Shown one piece after another: positions 1-6,035 of a DNA stretch of 14,130 nucleotides; the stretch's first letter is position 1; every line of letters starts with the position of its first letter. The stretch is from assembly GCA_045602025.1 (NCBI GenBank), contig JAZSAT010000020.1:1-14130 (forward strand), in the 5' to 3' direction. Position numbers and translations under genes: made by a program. Below the pieces are notes generated by a model. It searched no databases. It worked only from the letters and a program-made list of their open reading frames with translations, and had not been told where the DNA came from. Source of the DNA: RGIG5579 sp045602025. Lineage in GTDB: Bacteria; Bacillota; Clostridia; Oscillospirales; SIG627.

Positions 1-29
1 CGATCCGACTTAAATAATTTCATTCCCCC

Positions 30-58
30 TTGACATATACGGGATTATTTTGTACAAT
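30..58 (+). promoter_or_regulatory. Strong sigma-A-type promoter for the small CxxC membrane protein
   Basis: The -35 box TTGACA lies at 30-35 and the -10 box TACAAT at 53-58, with a 17-base spacer. The -35 is perfect and the -10 matches five of six consensus positions. Transcription should start near 65, which leaves a leader of about 70 bases before the ATG at 135. The leader contains two hairpins. Confidence 0.8.
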
Positions 59-68
59 CTCACTATAA

Positions 69-107
69 GGGCGGAAAGCCCAACAGAGCGCATTTGTTAT
101 AAATGCG
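69..107 (+). promoter_or_regulatory. Tandem hairpins in the 5' leader
   Basis: Two perfect stem-loops follow the predicted transcription start. The first is GGGC (69-72) paired with GCCC (78-81) around a GGAAA loop. The second is CGCATTT (89-95) paired with AAATGCG (101-107) around GTTAT. There is no T run after either, so they are not intrinsic terminators. They end 14 bases before the ribosome binding site AGGAGG at 122-127. They may stabilise the mRNA, be a protein-binding site, or be a small structured leader. I do not recognise a known riboswitch class. Confidence 0.5.
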
Positions 108-134
108 ACAATCAAAATTTTAGGAGGATATGAC

Positions 135-392
135 ATGAAGAAAATTCTTGCTAATCCCATTGCATTTTTTGTGTTAATTGTGTTGATAGTGACTATATGC
201 GTAGTATCTATACCTTTTATCAATCGCACTATAAAAGAATCAAATACAAAGAGTATTGCTGAAGGTTACCTTTGCTGTGTGTGCGGGAAGGAAGCTACAA
301 ATTCAGCGGGGACAAGTAAATTCTATTGTGCTGATTGTTATGATAAAGAATACGGAGATCTTCCGGTATATCGCAATCCGTTATATAAGTAG
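135..392 (+). CDS. Small membrane-anchored protein with a zinc-ribbon-like CxxC pair
   Basis: An 85-residue protein that I cannot assign to a named family. Residues 8-28 form one strongly hydrophobic segment after a short basic start (MKK), which fits an N-terminal membrane anchor. The remainder is a hydrophilic domain with Cys47/48/50 and Cys65/Cys68, that is CxxC-x14-CxxC, the spacing of a small zinc ribbon. The start is well supported: AGGAGG at 122-127 sits 7 bases before the ATG. The gene is monocistronic, with a strong promoter and two leader hairpins upstream and a terminator 76 bases downstream. Its base composition and codons (ATA, AGT, GTA) are more AT-rich than the genes to the right, hinting at accessory origin. 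Metal binding is inferred from Cys spacing only. The membrane topology, and thus which side the Cys domain faces, is not decided by the sequence. Confidence 0.8.
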   Translation: MKKILANPIAFFVLIVLIVTICVVSIPFINRTIKESNTKSIAEGYLCCVCGKEATNSAGTSKFYCADCYDKEYGDLPVYRNPLYK

Positions 393-468
393 AAATAGCG
401 GATGCTTTTGATAAATTTCGGCTTTTCAATAAAGTTTTTAAATGTATTTTTATTGTGAAAGTTTCTTT

Positions 469-511
469 TCTGTGGTATGATGTTTGTCATACCACAGATT
501 TTTTGTTTTTT
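469..511 (+). terminator. Intrinsic terminator after the small CxxC gene
   Basis: A perfect 12-bp stem (469-480 with 487-498; arm TCTGTGGTATGA) with a six-base loop is followed by a T-rich run at 499-511 interrupted by one G. It ends the upstream transcription unit. The following HAD gene begins only 26 bases after the T run and no convincing promoter lies between, so that gene may depend on read-through or on a promoter I cannot see. Confidence 0.85.
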
Positions 512-537
512 ATGGTAAAAAAGCATAAGAGGAAATT

Positions 538-1185
538 ATGAAAAATTTTGATTATTATTTATTCGATGTAGACGGAACGCTCATTGATTCTATGCCTTCC
601 TACGCAGAATCCATGATGAAGATTTTAGATGACTTCGGCATCTCCTACGGAGAGGATCTGATCGATATCATTACCCCTCTTGGAACGGTAGGCACGGTAA
701 AATATTTTGTGGAAGAATTAAAGGTTCCTTGCACCATGGAAGAGGTGTTTGAACTGATGAAAAAATATTTGCTTGAGGAATATTTTTATCATATCCCCGC
801 AAAGCGCGGTGTTGTGGAAACTCTTTTTAGATTAAAAGAAATGGGGAAGAGAATGTGCGTTCTCACCGCAAGCCCCCATATTTCTCTGGATCCATGCCTG
901 AAAAGGCTCGGTATATTCGATCTGTTTGAAAATGTTTGGTCTTGCGATGATTTAAATCTTACCAAAAAAGATCCCGAGATCTATCGCACCGTGGCAGAGA
1001 AAATGGGAACAGAGCCGAAAAACATCCTCTTTTTTGACGATAATCTGCACGCACTGGAAGGGGCGAAGAAAGCAGGGCTTACCCTTTGTGGCGTAAAGGA
1101 TGATGCCTCCGCAGAGCAAAAGGAAGAAATCTGTCGGATTTCGGATTTTTATATCGAGGATTTTTTTCAAATACTTGACAATTGA
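538..1185 (+). CDS. HAD-superfamily phosphatase (Gph/PGP-like, subfamily IA)
   Basis: A 215-residue HAD hydrolase expected to remove phosphate from a small metabolite in the cytoplasm. All four HAD motifs are visible: motif I DVDGT with the nucleophile Asp10 and acid/base Asp12, motif II Thr110 (LTAS), motif III Lys143/144, and motif IV Asp167-Asp168 (FFDD). An alpha-helical cap lies between residues ~15 and ~90, as in phosphoglycolate phosphatase-like members. Length is normal. The ribosome binding site AAGAGGA precedes the ATG by 4 bases. The substrate cannot be read from the sequence. The gene lies directly upstream of the glycerol-3-phosphate unit, whose promoter -35 box overlaps its last codons, so a glycerol-3-phosphate or glycolytic phosphatase role is conceivable, but that is inference from position only. 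Confidence 0.9.
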   Translation: MKNFDYYLFDVDGTLIDSMPSYAESMMKILDDFGISYGEDLIDIITPLGTVGTVKYFVEELKVPCTMEEVFELMKKYLLEEYFYHIPAKRGVVETLFRLKEMGKRMCVLTASPHISLDPCLKRLGIFDLFENVWSCDDLNLTKKDPEIYRTVAEKMGTEPKNILFFDDNLHALEGAKKAGLTLCGVKDDASAEQKEEICRISDFYIEDFFQILDN

Positions 1186-1202
1186 TTTTTCAGTGATATA
1201 AT
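1175..1202 (+). promoter_or_regulatory. Consensus extended -10 promoter for the glpP unit
   Basis: The -35 box TTGACA (1175-1180) and the -10 box TATAAT (1197-1202) are both perfect and 16 bases apart. A TG at 1194-1195 gives an extended -10 element. The -35 box overlaps the end of the HAD coding region, whose stop is at 1183-1185. Transcription should start near 1209, directly before the hairpin at 1223-1259. This is the strongest promoter in the window by consensus match, which makes sense if output is limited downstream by termination. Confidence 0.85.
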
Positions 1203-1222
1203 AAAGTGTAGAGATAAAGAGT

Positions 1223-1265
1223 ATAGCAAAAGAATGGGTCTATGGCATTCTTTTGCTATTTTTTT
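1223..1265 (+). terminator. Leader terminator upstream of glpP (probable antitermination target)
   Basis: A perfect 14-bp stem (1223-1236 with 1246-1259; arm ATAGCAAAAGAATG) with a 9-base loop runs into seven consecutive T bases (1259-1265). It sits between a perfect promoter (1175-1202) and the glpP ribosome binding site (AGGAG at 1271-1275). It therefore ends transcripts initiated just upstream rather than only closing the HAD gene. GlpP proteins are known to prevent termination at inverted repeats in glp leaders when glycerol-3-phosphate is present, so this is inferred to be an autoregulatory attenuator. Simple constitutive attenuation, or a terminator for HAD read-through, remains possible. 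Confidence 0.8.
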
Positions 1266-1283
1266 CAGAAAGGAGAATTTGGT

Positions 1284-1844
1284 TTGGATCAAAGCATTTT
1301 GGATTCTTTGGAAAGTTCTCCTGTTATTGCTGCTGTGAAGGACGAAAAGTTTTCCCTGGCACTAAAATCTCCCGTGGAGATCATCTTTTTGTTCGGCAGT
1401 AAGATCCTTAGCGTAAAGGATCGGATCGACGCCGCCCACGAAAGCGGTAAGCGTATTTTCATCCATATGGACCTTGCAGAGGGAATTGCCCGCGACCGTG
1501 CGGGAGTGGAATTTCTTCATAAGCAAGGGGTAGACGGTATTATCAGTACAAAGCCATCCCTTCTTCGTATTGCAAAGGATTTAGGTCTTGTGACGGTACA
1601 GCGATTTTTTGTCTACGATTCTCAGGGGATCTCCGGCATTGCGGAAATGCTTGGTACCTCTTCCCCCGATATTATTGAGATCCTTCCCGGTGTCATCGGT
1701 AAGATCATCGACCGCTTTGCGGAGTCGGTATCCGTTCCCTTGATCGCAGGCGGGTTGATCGAAACCAAGGCCGAGGTCACCTGTGCGTTGCAAAAGGGTG
1801 CGATTGCCGTTTCAACCGGTAGGGAAGAGCTTTGGTACTTATAA
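1284..1844 (+). CDS. glpP: GlpP-type glycerol-3-phosphate-responsive antiterminator
   Basis: An RNA-binding antiterminator of the GlpP family with a TIM-barrel fold. In Bacillus subtilis the protein binds glycerol-3-phosphate and lets RNA polymerase pass terminators in glp leaders. Family landmarks are seen in order: IIFLFGSKI, the IHMDLAEG stretch, DGIISTKPS, TVQRFFVYDS, IEILPG, PLIAGGLI and the C-terminal STGREELWYL. I place the start at TTG 1284, giving 186 residues. AGGAG at 1271-1275 lies 8 bases before it, while the in-frame ATG at 1242 falls inside the loop of the leader terminator and lacks a ribosome binding site. The gene is flanked by two terminator-like hairpins, one before it and one between it and the dehydrogenase genes. 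Family assignment is firm; which hairpins it acts on is inferred. Confidence 0.93.
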   Translation: MDQSILDSLESSPVIAAVKDEKFSLALKSPVEIIFLFGSKILSVKDRIDAAHESGKRIFIHMDLAEGIARDRAGVEFLHKQGVDGIISTKPSLLRIAKDLGLVTVQRFFVYDSQGISGIAEMLGTSSPDIIEILPGVIGKIIDRFAESVSVPLIAGGLIETKAEVTCALQKGAIAVSTGREELWYL

Positions 1845-1872
1845 AAAAATAAATATTCCGACAAGAGAAATG

Positions 1873-1928
1873 AGAGGAAAGGATTTTTGGCGGTGAAATA
1901 TCCGTCCGGTCCTTTCTTTTATTTTTTT
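1873..1928 (+). terminator. Hairpin with T run between glpP and the dehydrogenase (second likely attenuator)
   Basis: An outer stem of 11 bp (1873-1883 with 1910-1920, including two G-U pairs) encloses an inner 5-bp stem (GGCGG 1889-1893 with CCGTC 1902-1906, one G-U pair) separated by an internal loop. A T-rich tract at 1917-1928 follows. The dehydrogenase ribosome binding site (AAAAGGAGA, 1935-1943) starts shortly after. No convincing promoter lies between the glpP stop and this hairpin, so it acts on mRNA coming through glpP. It may be a target of GlpP antitermination or a partial terminator that sets the glpP to dehydrogenase ratio. Confidence 0.65.
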
Positions 1929-1947
1929 ATTTAGAAAAGGAGAAATT

Positions 1948-3378
1948 ATGAAAGATGTAATTGTGATCGGCGCCGGTGTGATCGGCGGTCTTGTTGCAAG
2001 AGAACTTTCCCGGTACAAACTTTCCGTTTGTCTTCTGGAAAAGGAAAATGATGTTGCAGCAGGCGCATCCAAGGCAAACAGCGGTATCATCCACGGTGGA
2101 TATGACCCCGAACCCGGTACCCTGAAAGCTAAAATGAATATGGCAGGCGTGCCTCTTCTTTACGAAGCTGCGGACGAACTCAATGTTTCCTATATCCGCA
2201 ACGGTTCTATGATCTGTGCCTTCGGTGAAAAGGAAGACGAGACTGTAAAGGCTCTTTACGAAAGAGGCATCACAAACGGCGTGGAGAAAATGGAGATCCT
2301 CTCCGGTGACGAAGCAAGAAAACTCGAGCCGAACCTTTCCGATGCGATTACTTCTGTTCTTCGCGTACCTACCGCAGGTATCATCTGTCCTTACGGTATG
2401 ACCCTTGCGGCAGTCGGTAACGCAATGGATAACGGTGTGGAACTGAAATGCAATTTTCAGGTTTCCGCCATTGAAAAGAAGGACGGTGTTTTCACCGTTA
2501 CCTCTCAAAACGGAGAAAAGCTTTCTGCAAAATATCTTGTAAACTGCGCAGGTGCTTATTCCGACAAGATCGCCGAAATGGCAGGGGATAAGTTCTTTGA
2601 GATCATTCCCCGTGCAGGCGAGTACCATCTTTTGGATAAAAATGTAGGCGGCCTGGTTTCCCATACCATCTTCCAGGTTCCTTCTGAAGAGGGCAAGGGC
2701 ATTCTCGTTTCTCCTACCGCTCACGGAAACCTTCTTGTAGGTCCTACTGCTATTAAGGTAGAAACTCCCGCCAATGTAGAAACCACCACTGAGGGACTTG
2801 CTCTTGCAGAGCGTCTCGGTAAAAAGAGCGTTCCTTGTCTTAATATCGGCGCTCGCATTACCTCCTTCTCCGGTGTTCGTTCCTCTGTAAAGAGCGGCGA
2901 CTTTATTATTGAGGAAAGCAAAAAGGTTCCCGGCTTGATCCACCTGGGTGCTATTGATTCTCCCGGTCTTACTTCTTCCGTTGCCATTGCAAAAGAGGCC
3001 ATTAAGCTTCTGGGTGCGGCAGGTCTTCCCTTGGAAGAAAACCCCGATTTCTGCGGCAAGAGAGAAGATCCCAGGGCCTTTGCAAAAATGAGCGCAGAAG
3101 AAAAGAATGCATTTATTCAGAAAAATCCTGCTTACGGCAGAATCGTTTGCCGCTGTGAGGGTATCAGCGAGGGCGAAATTCGTTTTGCACTTCGTCAGAA
3201 TCCTCCCGCAAGTGATGTGGACGGCGTAAAGCGTCGCACCAGAAGCGGTATGGGCAGATGCCAGGGCGGTTTCTGTCTCCCCGTGGTTATGAAACTGATT
3301 TCCGAGGAAAGAGGCATTCCTATGGAAGAGGTTACCAAAAACGGCAAGAACAGCAAATTCCTTGAAGGAAAGCTGTAA
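1948..3378 (+). CDS. FAD-dependent glycerol-3-phosphate dehydrogenase-like protein with BFD-like Fe-S domain (GlpA-like)
   Basis: A 476-residue flavoprotein. Residues 1-~370 form a DAO-type FAD domain with the dinucleotide motif GAGVIG at 8-13 and the conserved GASKANSGIIHGGY stretch near 38-51. Residues ~395-450 form a BFD-like [2Fe-2S] domain with Cys401, Cys403, Cys438 and Cys443 (CxC-x34-CxxxxC), ending in the GMGRCQGGFC signature. This DAO plus BFD layout is that of the anaerobic dehydrogenase subunit GlpA, which oxidises glycerol-3-phosphate to dihydroxyacetone phosphate. The length is shorter than E. coli GlpA. The glpP gene directly upstream supports the substrate, but related enzymes act on 2-hydroxyglutarate and similar hydroxy acids, so the substrate is inferred. 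The next gene starts 9 bases after its stop, and the products probably form one complex. Confidence 0.88.
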   Translation: MKDVIVIGAGVIGGLVARELSRYKLSVCLLEKENDVAAGASKANSGIIHGGYDPEPGTLKAKMNMAGVPLLYEAADELNVSYIRNGSMICAFGEKEDETVKALYERGITNGVEKMEILSGDEARKLEPNLSDAITSVLRVPTAGIICPYGMTLAAVGNAMDNGVELKCNFQVSAIEKKDGVFTVTSQNGEKLSAKYLVNCAGAYSDKIAEMAGDKFFEIIPRAGEYHLLDKNVGGLVSHTIFQVPSEEGKGILVSPTAHGNLLVGPTAIKVETPANVETTTEGLALAERLGKKSVPCLNIGARITSFSGVRSSVKSGDFIIEESKKVPGLIHLGAIDSPGLTSSVAIAKEAIKLLGAAGLPLEENPDFCGKREDPRAFAKMSAEEKNAFIQKNPAYGRIVCRCEGISEGEIRFALRQNPPASDVDGVKRRTRSGMGRCQGGFCLPVVMKLISEERGIPMEEVTKNGKNSKFLEGKL

Positions 3379-3387
3379 GGAGGAATT

Positions 3388-4638
3388 ATGACAGAGCATG
3401 ATATTGTTGTAATCGGCGGCGGTCCTGCCGGTATGGCAGATGCAGTAGCAGCTTATGACGCAGGCTGTAAGGATGTTGTCATTTTGAACCGTGATCCTCA
3501 GCTTGGCGGTATTTTGATGCAGTGTATCCACGCAGGCTTCGGCCTTCACAAAATGGGCAGAGAAATGACCGGCCCCGAATATGCTGCCGTTTATGAAGAA
3601 ATGGTCAAGGAAAGAAATATCAAGGTTTATTCCGAAACTATGGTTCTTTCTCTTACCCCCGATAAGGTCGTAACCTTCCAGGGCAGAAGCGGCTACCAGT
3701 CCATTAAGGCAAAGAGTGTGATCCTTGCCATGGGTTGCCGTGAGAGAAGTCGCGGTGCCATTGGTATCCCCGGTGACCGCCCTGCAGGCGTATACAGCGC
3801 AGGCTGTGCACAGAGATTGATGAACATCGAAGGTTTTGCCGTCGGTAAAAGAGCAGTGATTCTGGGCTCCGGTGATATCGGTCTGATCATGGCACGCCGT
3901 ATGACCCTTGAAGGGGCAAAGGTAGAAGCCGTTTGCGAACTGATGTCCTATTCCGGCGGTCTTACCCGTAATATCGTTCAGTGTCTGGAGGACTTCGGTA
4001 TTCCCCTTTACCTTTCCACGACCGTTACCAAGATCCACGGCAGAGAAAGACTGGAAGGCGTTACCGTAGCTCAGGTAGGCGCAGATCGCAAGATCGTGGA
4101 GGGAAGTGAGAGATTTATCCCCTGTGATACCCTTCTTCTTTCCGTCGGTCTGATCCCCGAAAACGAAGTTACCCTTTCTGCAGGCATTCAGATGGACCGT
4201 GTGACCGGCGGTGCTTTGGTTGACGAAAACCGTCAGACCTCTATCCCCGGTGTATTCTCTTGCGGTAATGTGCTTCAGGTACATGACCTGGTTGACTTTG
4301 TATCCGACGAAGGCGAGATCGCAGGTGCCGCTGCTGCAAAGTTTGCCAAGGGCGAAGAAGGCACAGGAAAGCTTTCCGATGTAAAGGTCGGAAACGGCGT
4401 TCGGTATGTGCTTCCTCAGCGTATCCATACGGAAAAAGCACAGAAGATCGATCTGTATTTCCGCGTCACTGCGCCTTTCGGTAAAGTGAAGATCACTGCA
4501 AAGTGCGGCGATGAGATTCTGGCAACTGCGGTAAAACCCCGTGTTGCTCCCGGTGAAATGGAAAAAATTACCTTGTCCGAAAAGCTCTTCCCCTTAAGCG
4601 GTGAGGAGATTACGGTCAGTCTGGAGGAAGTGAAATGA
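3388..4638 (+). CDS. FAD/NAD(P)-dependent oxidoreductase, partner of the GlpA-like dehydrogenase
   Basis: A 416-residue flavoprotein of the pyridine nucleotide-disulfide reductase fold. The FAD motif GGGPAG is at 10-15, a second dinucleotide motif GSGDIG is at 160-165, and the VFSCGNV stretch near 290 is the usual C-terminal FAD-contacting element. No CxxC redox disulfide is visible, so it is not a thioredoxin-type reductase. It lies 9 bases after the dehydrogenase gene with its own ribosome binding site (AAGGAGG, 3378-3384) and overlaps the DUF1667 gene by four bases. It takes the genomic place of GlpB, and I infer that it passes electrons between the dehydrogenase and NAD(P) or another carrier. 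Residues after ~320 look like a C-terminal extension rich in beta-strand residues, possibly for contact with the partner protein. Confidence 0.85.
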   Translation: MTEHDIVVIGGGPAGMADAVAAYDAGCKDVVILNRDPQLGGILMQCIHAGFGLHKMGREMTGPEYAAVYEEMVKERNIKVYSETMVLSLTPDKVVTFQGRSGYQSIKAKSVILAMGCRERSRGAIGIPGDRPAGVYSAGCAQRLMNIEGFAVGKRAVILGSGDIGLIMARRMTLEGAKVEAVCELMSYSGGLTRNIVQCLEDFGIPLYLSTTVTKIHGRERLEGVTVAQVGADRKIVEGSERFIPCDTLLLSVGLIPENEVTLSAGIQMDRVTGGALVDENRQTSIPGVFSCGNVLQVHDLVDFVSDEGEIAGAAAAKFAKGEEGTGKLSDVKVGNGVRYVLPQRIHTEKAQKIDLYFRVTAPFGKVKITAKCGDEILATAVKPRVAPGEMEKITLSEKLFPLSGEEITVSLEEVK

Positions 4639-4979
4639 AAAATTTGATCTGCATCATTTGCCCCAGGGGCTGTGGACTTACGGTAGAAGAAAAAGACGGC
4701 AAGCTTTCCGTTTCCGGAAATCTCTGCCCCAGAGGTGAAAAATACGCCATTGAGGAGTGCACCCATCCTACCCGTACCGTGACCTCCTTCATTCGTGTTG
4801 GAAACCGTGAAAACACCATGGTTAGTGTAAAGACCTCTGCACCCATCCCCAAGGAAAAAATGTTTGAAGCAATGAAATTGATCCGCGCTGCAAAAGCGGA
4901 AGCACCCGTTGCCATCGGTGATGTTCTGCTTGCCGATGTATTTGGTGCTGATATTATTGCTACAAAGAATATTATGTAA
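4635..4979 (+). CDS. DUF1667 family small Cys-rich protein
   Basis: A 114-residue protein of the DUF1667 family, typically encoded beside the two oxidoreductases found here. Its N-terminus holds Cys6, Cys9, Cys13 and Cys31 (CxxCxxxC-x17-C) plus Cys42, followed by CPRGEKYA. This spacing resembles the [4Fe-4S] site at the start of molybdopterin oxidoreductases, so an iron-sulphur or other metal site is likely but not proven. The C-terminal half (residues ~55-114) carries no Cys and contains the PIPKEKMFE and APVAIGDV stretches typical of the family. The ATG overlaps the stop of the preceding gene in ATGA, indicating translational coupling and matched amounts. I infer that it is a small electron-transfer subunit of the dehydrogenase complex. 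It is the last gene before a terminator. Confidence 0.85.
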   Translation: MKNLICIICPRGCGLTVEEKDGKLSVSGNLCPRGEKYAIEECTHPTRTVTSFIRVGNRENTMVSVKTSAPIPKEKMFEAMKLIRAAKAEAPVAIGDVLLADVFGADIIATKNIM

Positions 4980-4981
4980 AG

Positions 4982-5019
4982 ATAAAAGCAGGAGTTTTCC
5001 TGCTTTTATTTCTTTTCTT
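4982..5019 (+). terminator. Intrinsic terminator of the glpP-dehydrogenase operon
   Basis: A perfect 12-bp stem (4982-4993 with 4998-5009; arm ATAAAAGCAGGA) with a 4-base GTTT loop is followed by a T-rich, C-interrupted run. It starts 2 bases after the DUF1667 stop codon and closes the operon. The left arm also has A residues that would give a T run on the other strand, but no minus-strand gene reaches it. Confidence 0.85.
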
Positions 5020-5031
5020 TCATCGTATAAT
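5003..5031 (+). promoter_or_regulatory. Candidate promoter for the YitT-family gene
   Basis: A perfect -10 box TATAAT lies at 5026-5031. The matching -35 position 17 bases upstream (5003-5008) is poor and falls inside the arm of the preceding terminator. It is offered because the terminator separates this gene from the upstream operon and no better box is visible. Confidence 0.35.
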
Positions 5032-5052
5032 AAATAAAAAAAGAGGTGTGAG

Positions 5053-5895
5053 ATGAAAAAAAGAATTCTTGATTATTTTCTGATCCTTTCCGGATCCTTT
5101 ATCCTTGCTTTTGCCATCAATTTCTTTTTGGTCCCCTTAAAGATCTCTACAGGTGGCATCAGTGGTATCGGAATGGTTTTATACCATCTTTTTAAGATCC
5201 CCCTCTCTTTGACGACCCTTATTTTCAATGTACTTCTTTTCTTTTTCGGTTTTCGTACCCTTCCCAAAGAAGCAATTCCAAAAAGCATAGCCGGTATTTT
5301 GTTCTTGTCCCTTTTTTTGGAATTGACCAAGGGCTTTTCCTTTGGGGAAGGGGATATGATCATTTCTTCTGTGTTCGGCGGAATCCTTTGCGGTGTGGGT
5401 GTGGGGCTTGTAGTCTTTTGTGACGGTTCCACCGGCGGCTCGGATTTTGCCGCGTTGATCCTTCATAAAATTTTTCCTCATATCGGTATTGCTTTATATA
5501 TATTGGTGATCGATGCTGCGGTGATCGTGCTTTCCGGTGTTGTGTTCCGCAATTGGTCGGTAATGTTCTATTCGGTGATCTCACTTTATATCAGCAGTAA
5601 GGTAACGGACTTTCTTCTTGTTCGCGGTGATTTTGCAAAATCGGTTACTGTGGTTTCCCCTCATTCGGGTGAGATCGCAGAAGAGATTATGAATAAATTG
5701 GAGCGAGGTGTCACAGGCTTTTTCAGCCGCGGCTATTATACCAAGACCGACGGGATGACCATTGTTTGTGTGGTTCGAAACCGCGAGGTTCCCACGCTTC
5801 TTTCCATTATTAAGGAAAAAGATCCTTCGGCCTTTACTATCATCTCAGATGTTCGCTCCGTTCACGGAGAAGGCTTTGGAGAATATGGACAGTAA
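5053..5895 (+). CDS. YitT family membrane protein (YitT domain plus C-terminal DUF2179)
   Basis: A 280-residue integral membrane protein. The N-terminal ~195 residues contain about five hydrophobic segments (about 8-28, 40-65, 75-95, 105-125, 140-185) with the family signature FLVPLKISTGGISGIGMVLY near residues 24-43 and the STGGSDFAALIL repeat of that motif near 126-138. Residues ~200-280 form the cytoplasmic DUF2179 domain, starting KSVTVVSPHSGEIAEEI and ending near the GEGFGEYG C-terminus. Length matches the family. The biochemical function of YitT proteins is not established. The ribosome binding site GAGGTG precedes the ATG by 4 bases. It appears monocistronic, since typA has its own promoter downstream. 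Confidence 0.92.
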   Translation: MKKRILDYFLILSGSFILAFAINFFLVPLKISTGGISGIGMVLYHLFKIPLSLTTLIFNVLLFFFGFRTLPKEAIPKSIAGILFLSLFLELTKGFSFGEGDMIISSVFGGILCGVGVGLVVFCDGSTGGSDFAALILHKIFPHIGIALYILVIDAAVIVLSGVVFRNWSVMFYSVISLYISSKVTDFLLVRGDFAKSVTVVSPHSGEIAEEIMNKLERGVTGFFSRGYYTKTDGMTIVCVVRNREVPTLLSIIKEKDPSAFTIISDVRSVHGEGFGEYGQ

Positions 5896-5968
5896 AGAGC
5901 CTCTTTTGTTGAAAAGTGTAAAAATATATGTCCTTTTTTGAAACTTTATCAAAGAAAGGCATTCTTTC

Positions 5969-5997
5969 TTGCAAATTTGTTAGGGAAAGATTATAAT
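5969..5997 (+). promoter_or_regulatory. Promoter for typA
   Basis: The -35 box TTGCAA (5969-5974) and a perfect -10 box TATAAT (5992-5997) are separated by 17 bases. Transcription should start near 6004, giving a short leader of about 30 bases. A 7-bp inverted repeat (5952-5958 with 5964-5970, AAGAAAG/CTTTCTT) abuts and slightly overlaps the -35 box and could be an operator or a weak hairpin. The stretch 5896-5968 holds no convincing terminator for the upstream gene. Confidence 0.7.
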
Positions 5998-6035
5998 AAA
6001 TCTGTATTTGTAAATCAGTATTAAAGGTGAATTTT

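Noticed and set aside
1242..1283. Upstream extension of glpP beginning at ATG 1242.
   Set aside because: The ATG lies in the loop of the leader terminator and has no ribosome binding site. The TTG at 1284 has AGGAG at the right spacing and begins where the family similarity begins.
1927..4428. An 833-codon open frame on the minus strand covering both flavoprotein genes.
   Set aside because: It is in the same codon register as both plus-strand genes, so it only reflects their near absence of TTA, CTA and TCA codons. The translation is rich in Cys, His and Phe with no recognisable domain and no ribosome binding site, while the plus-strand frames have clear family motifs.
5952..5970. Inverted repeat AAGAAAG/CTTTCTT as a terminator of the YitT-family gene.
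   Set aside because: The stem is short and AT-rich with no T run after it, and its right arm overlaps the typA -35 box. An operator role is possible but unsupported.
6027..6035. GTG at 6027 as the typA start.
   Set aside because: The GTG is part of the ribosome binding site AAAGGTGA that serves the ATG at 6036.
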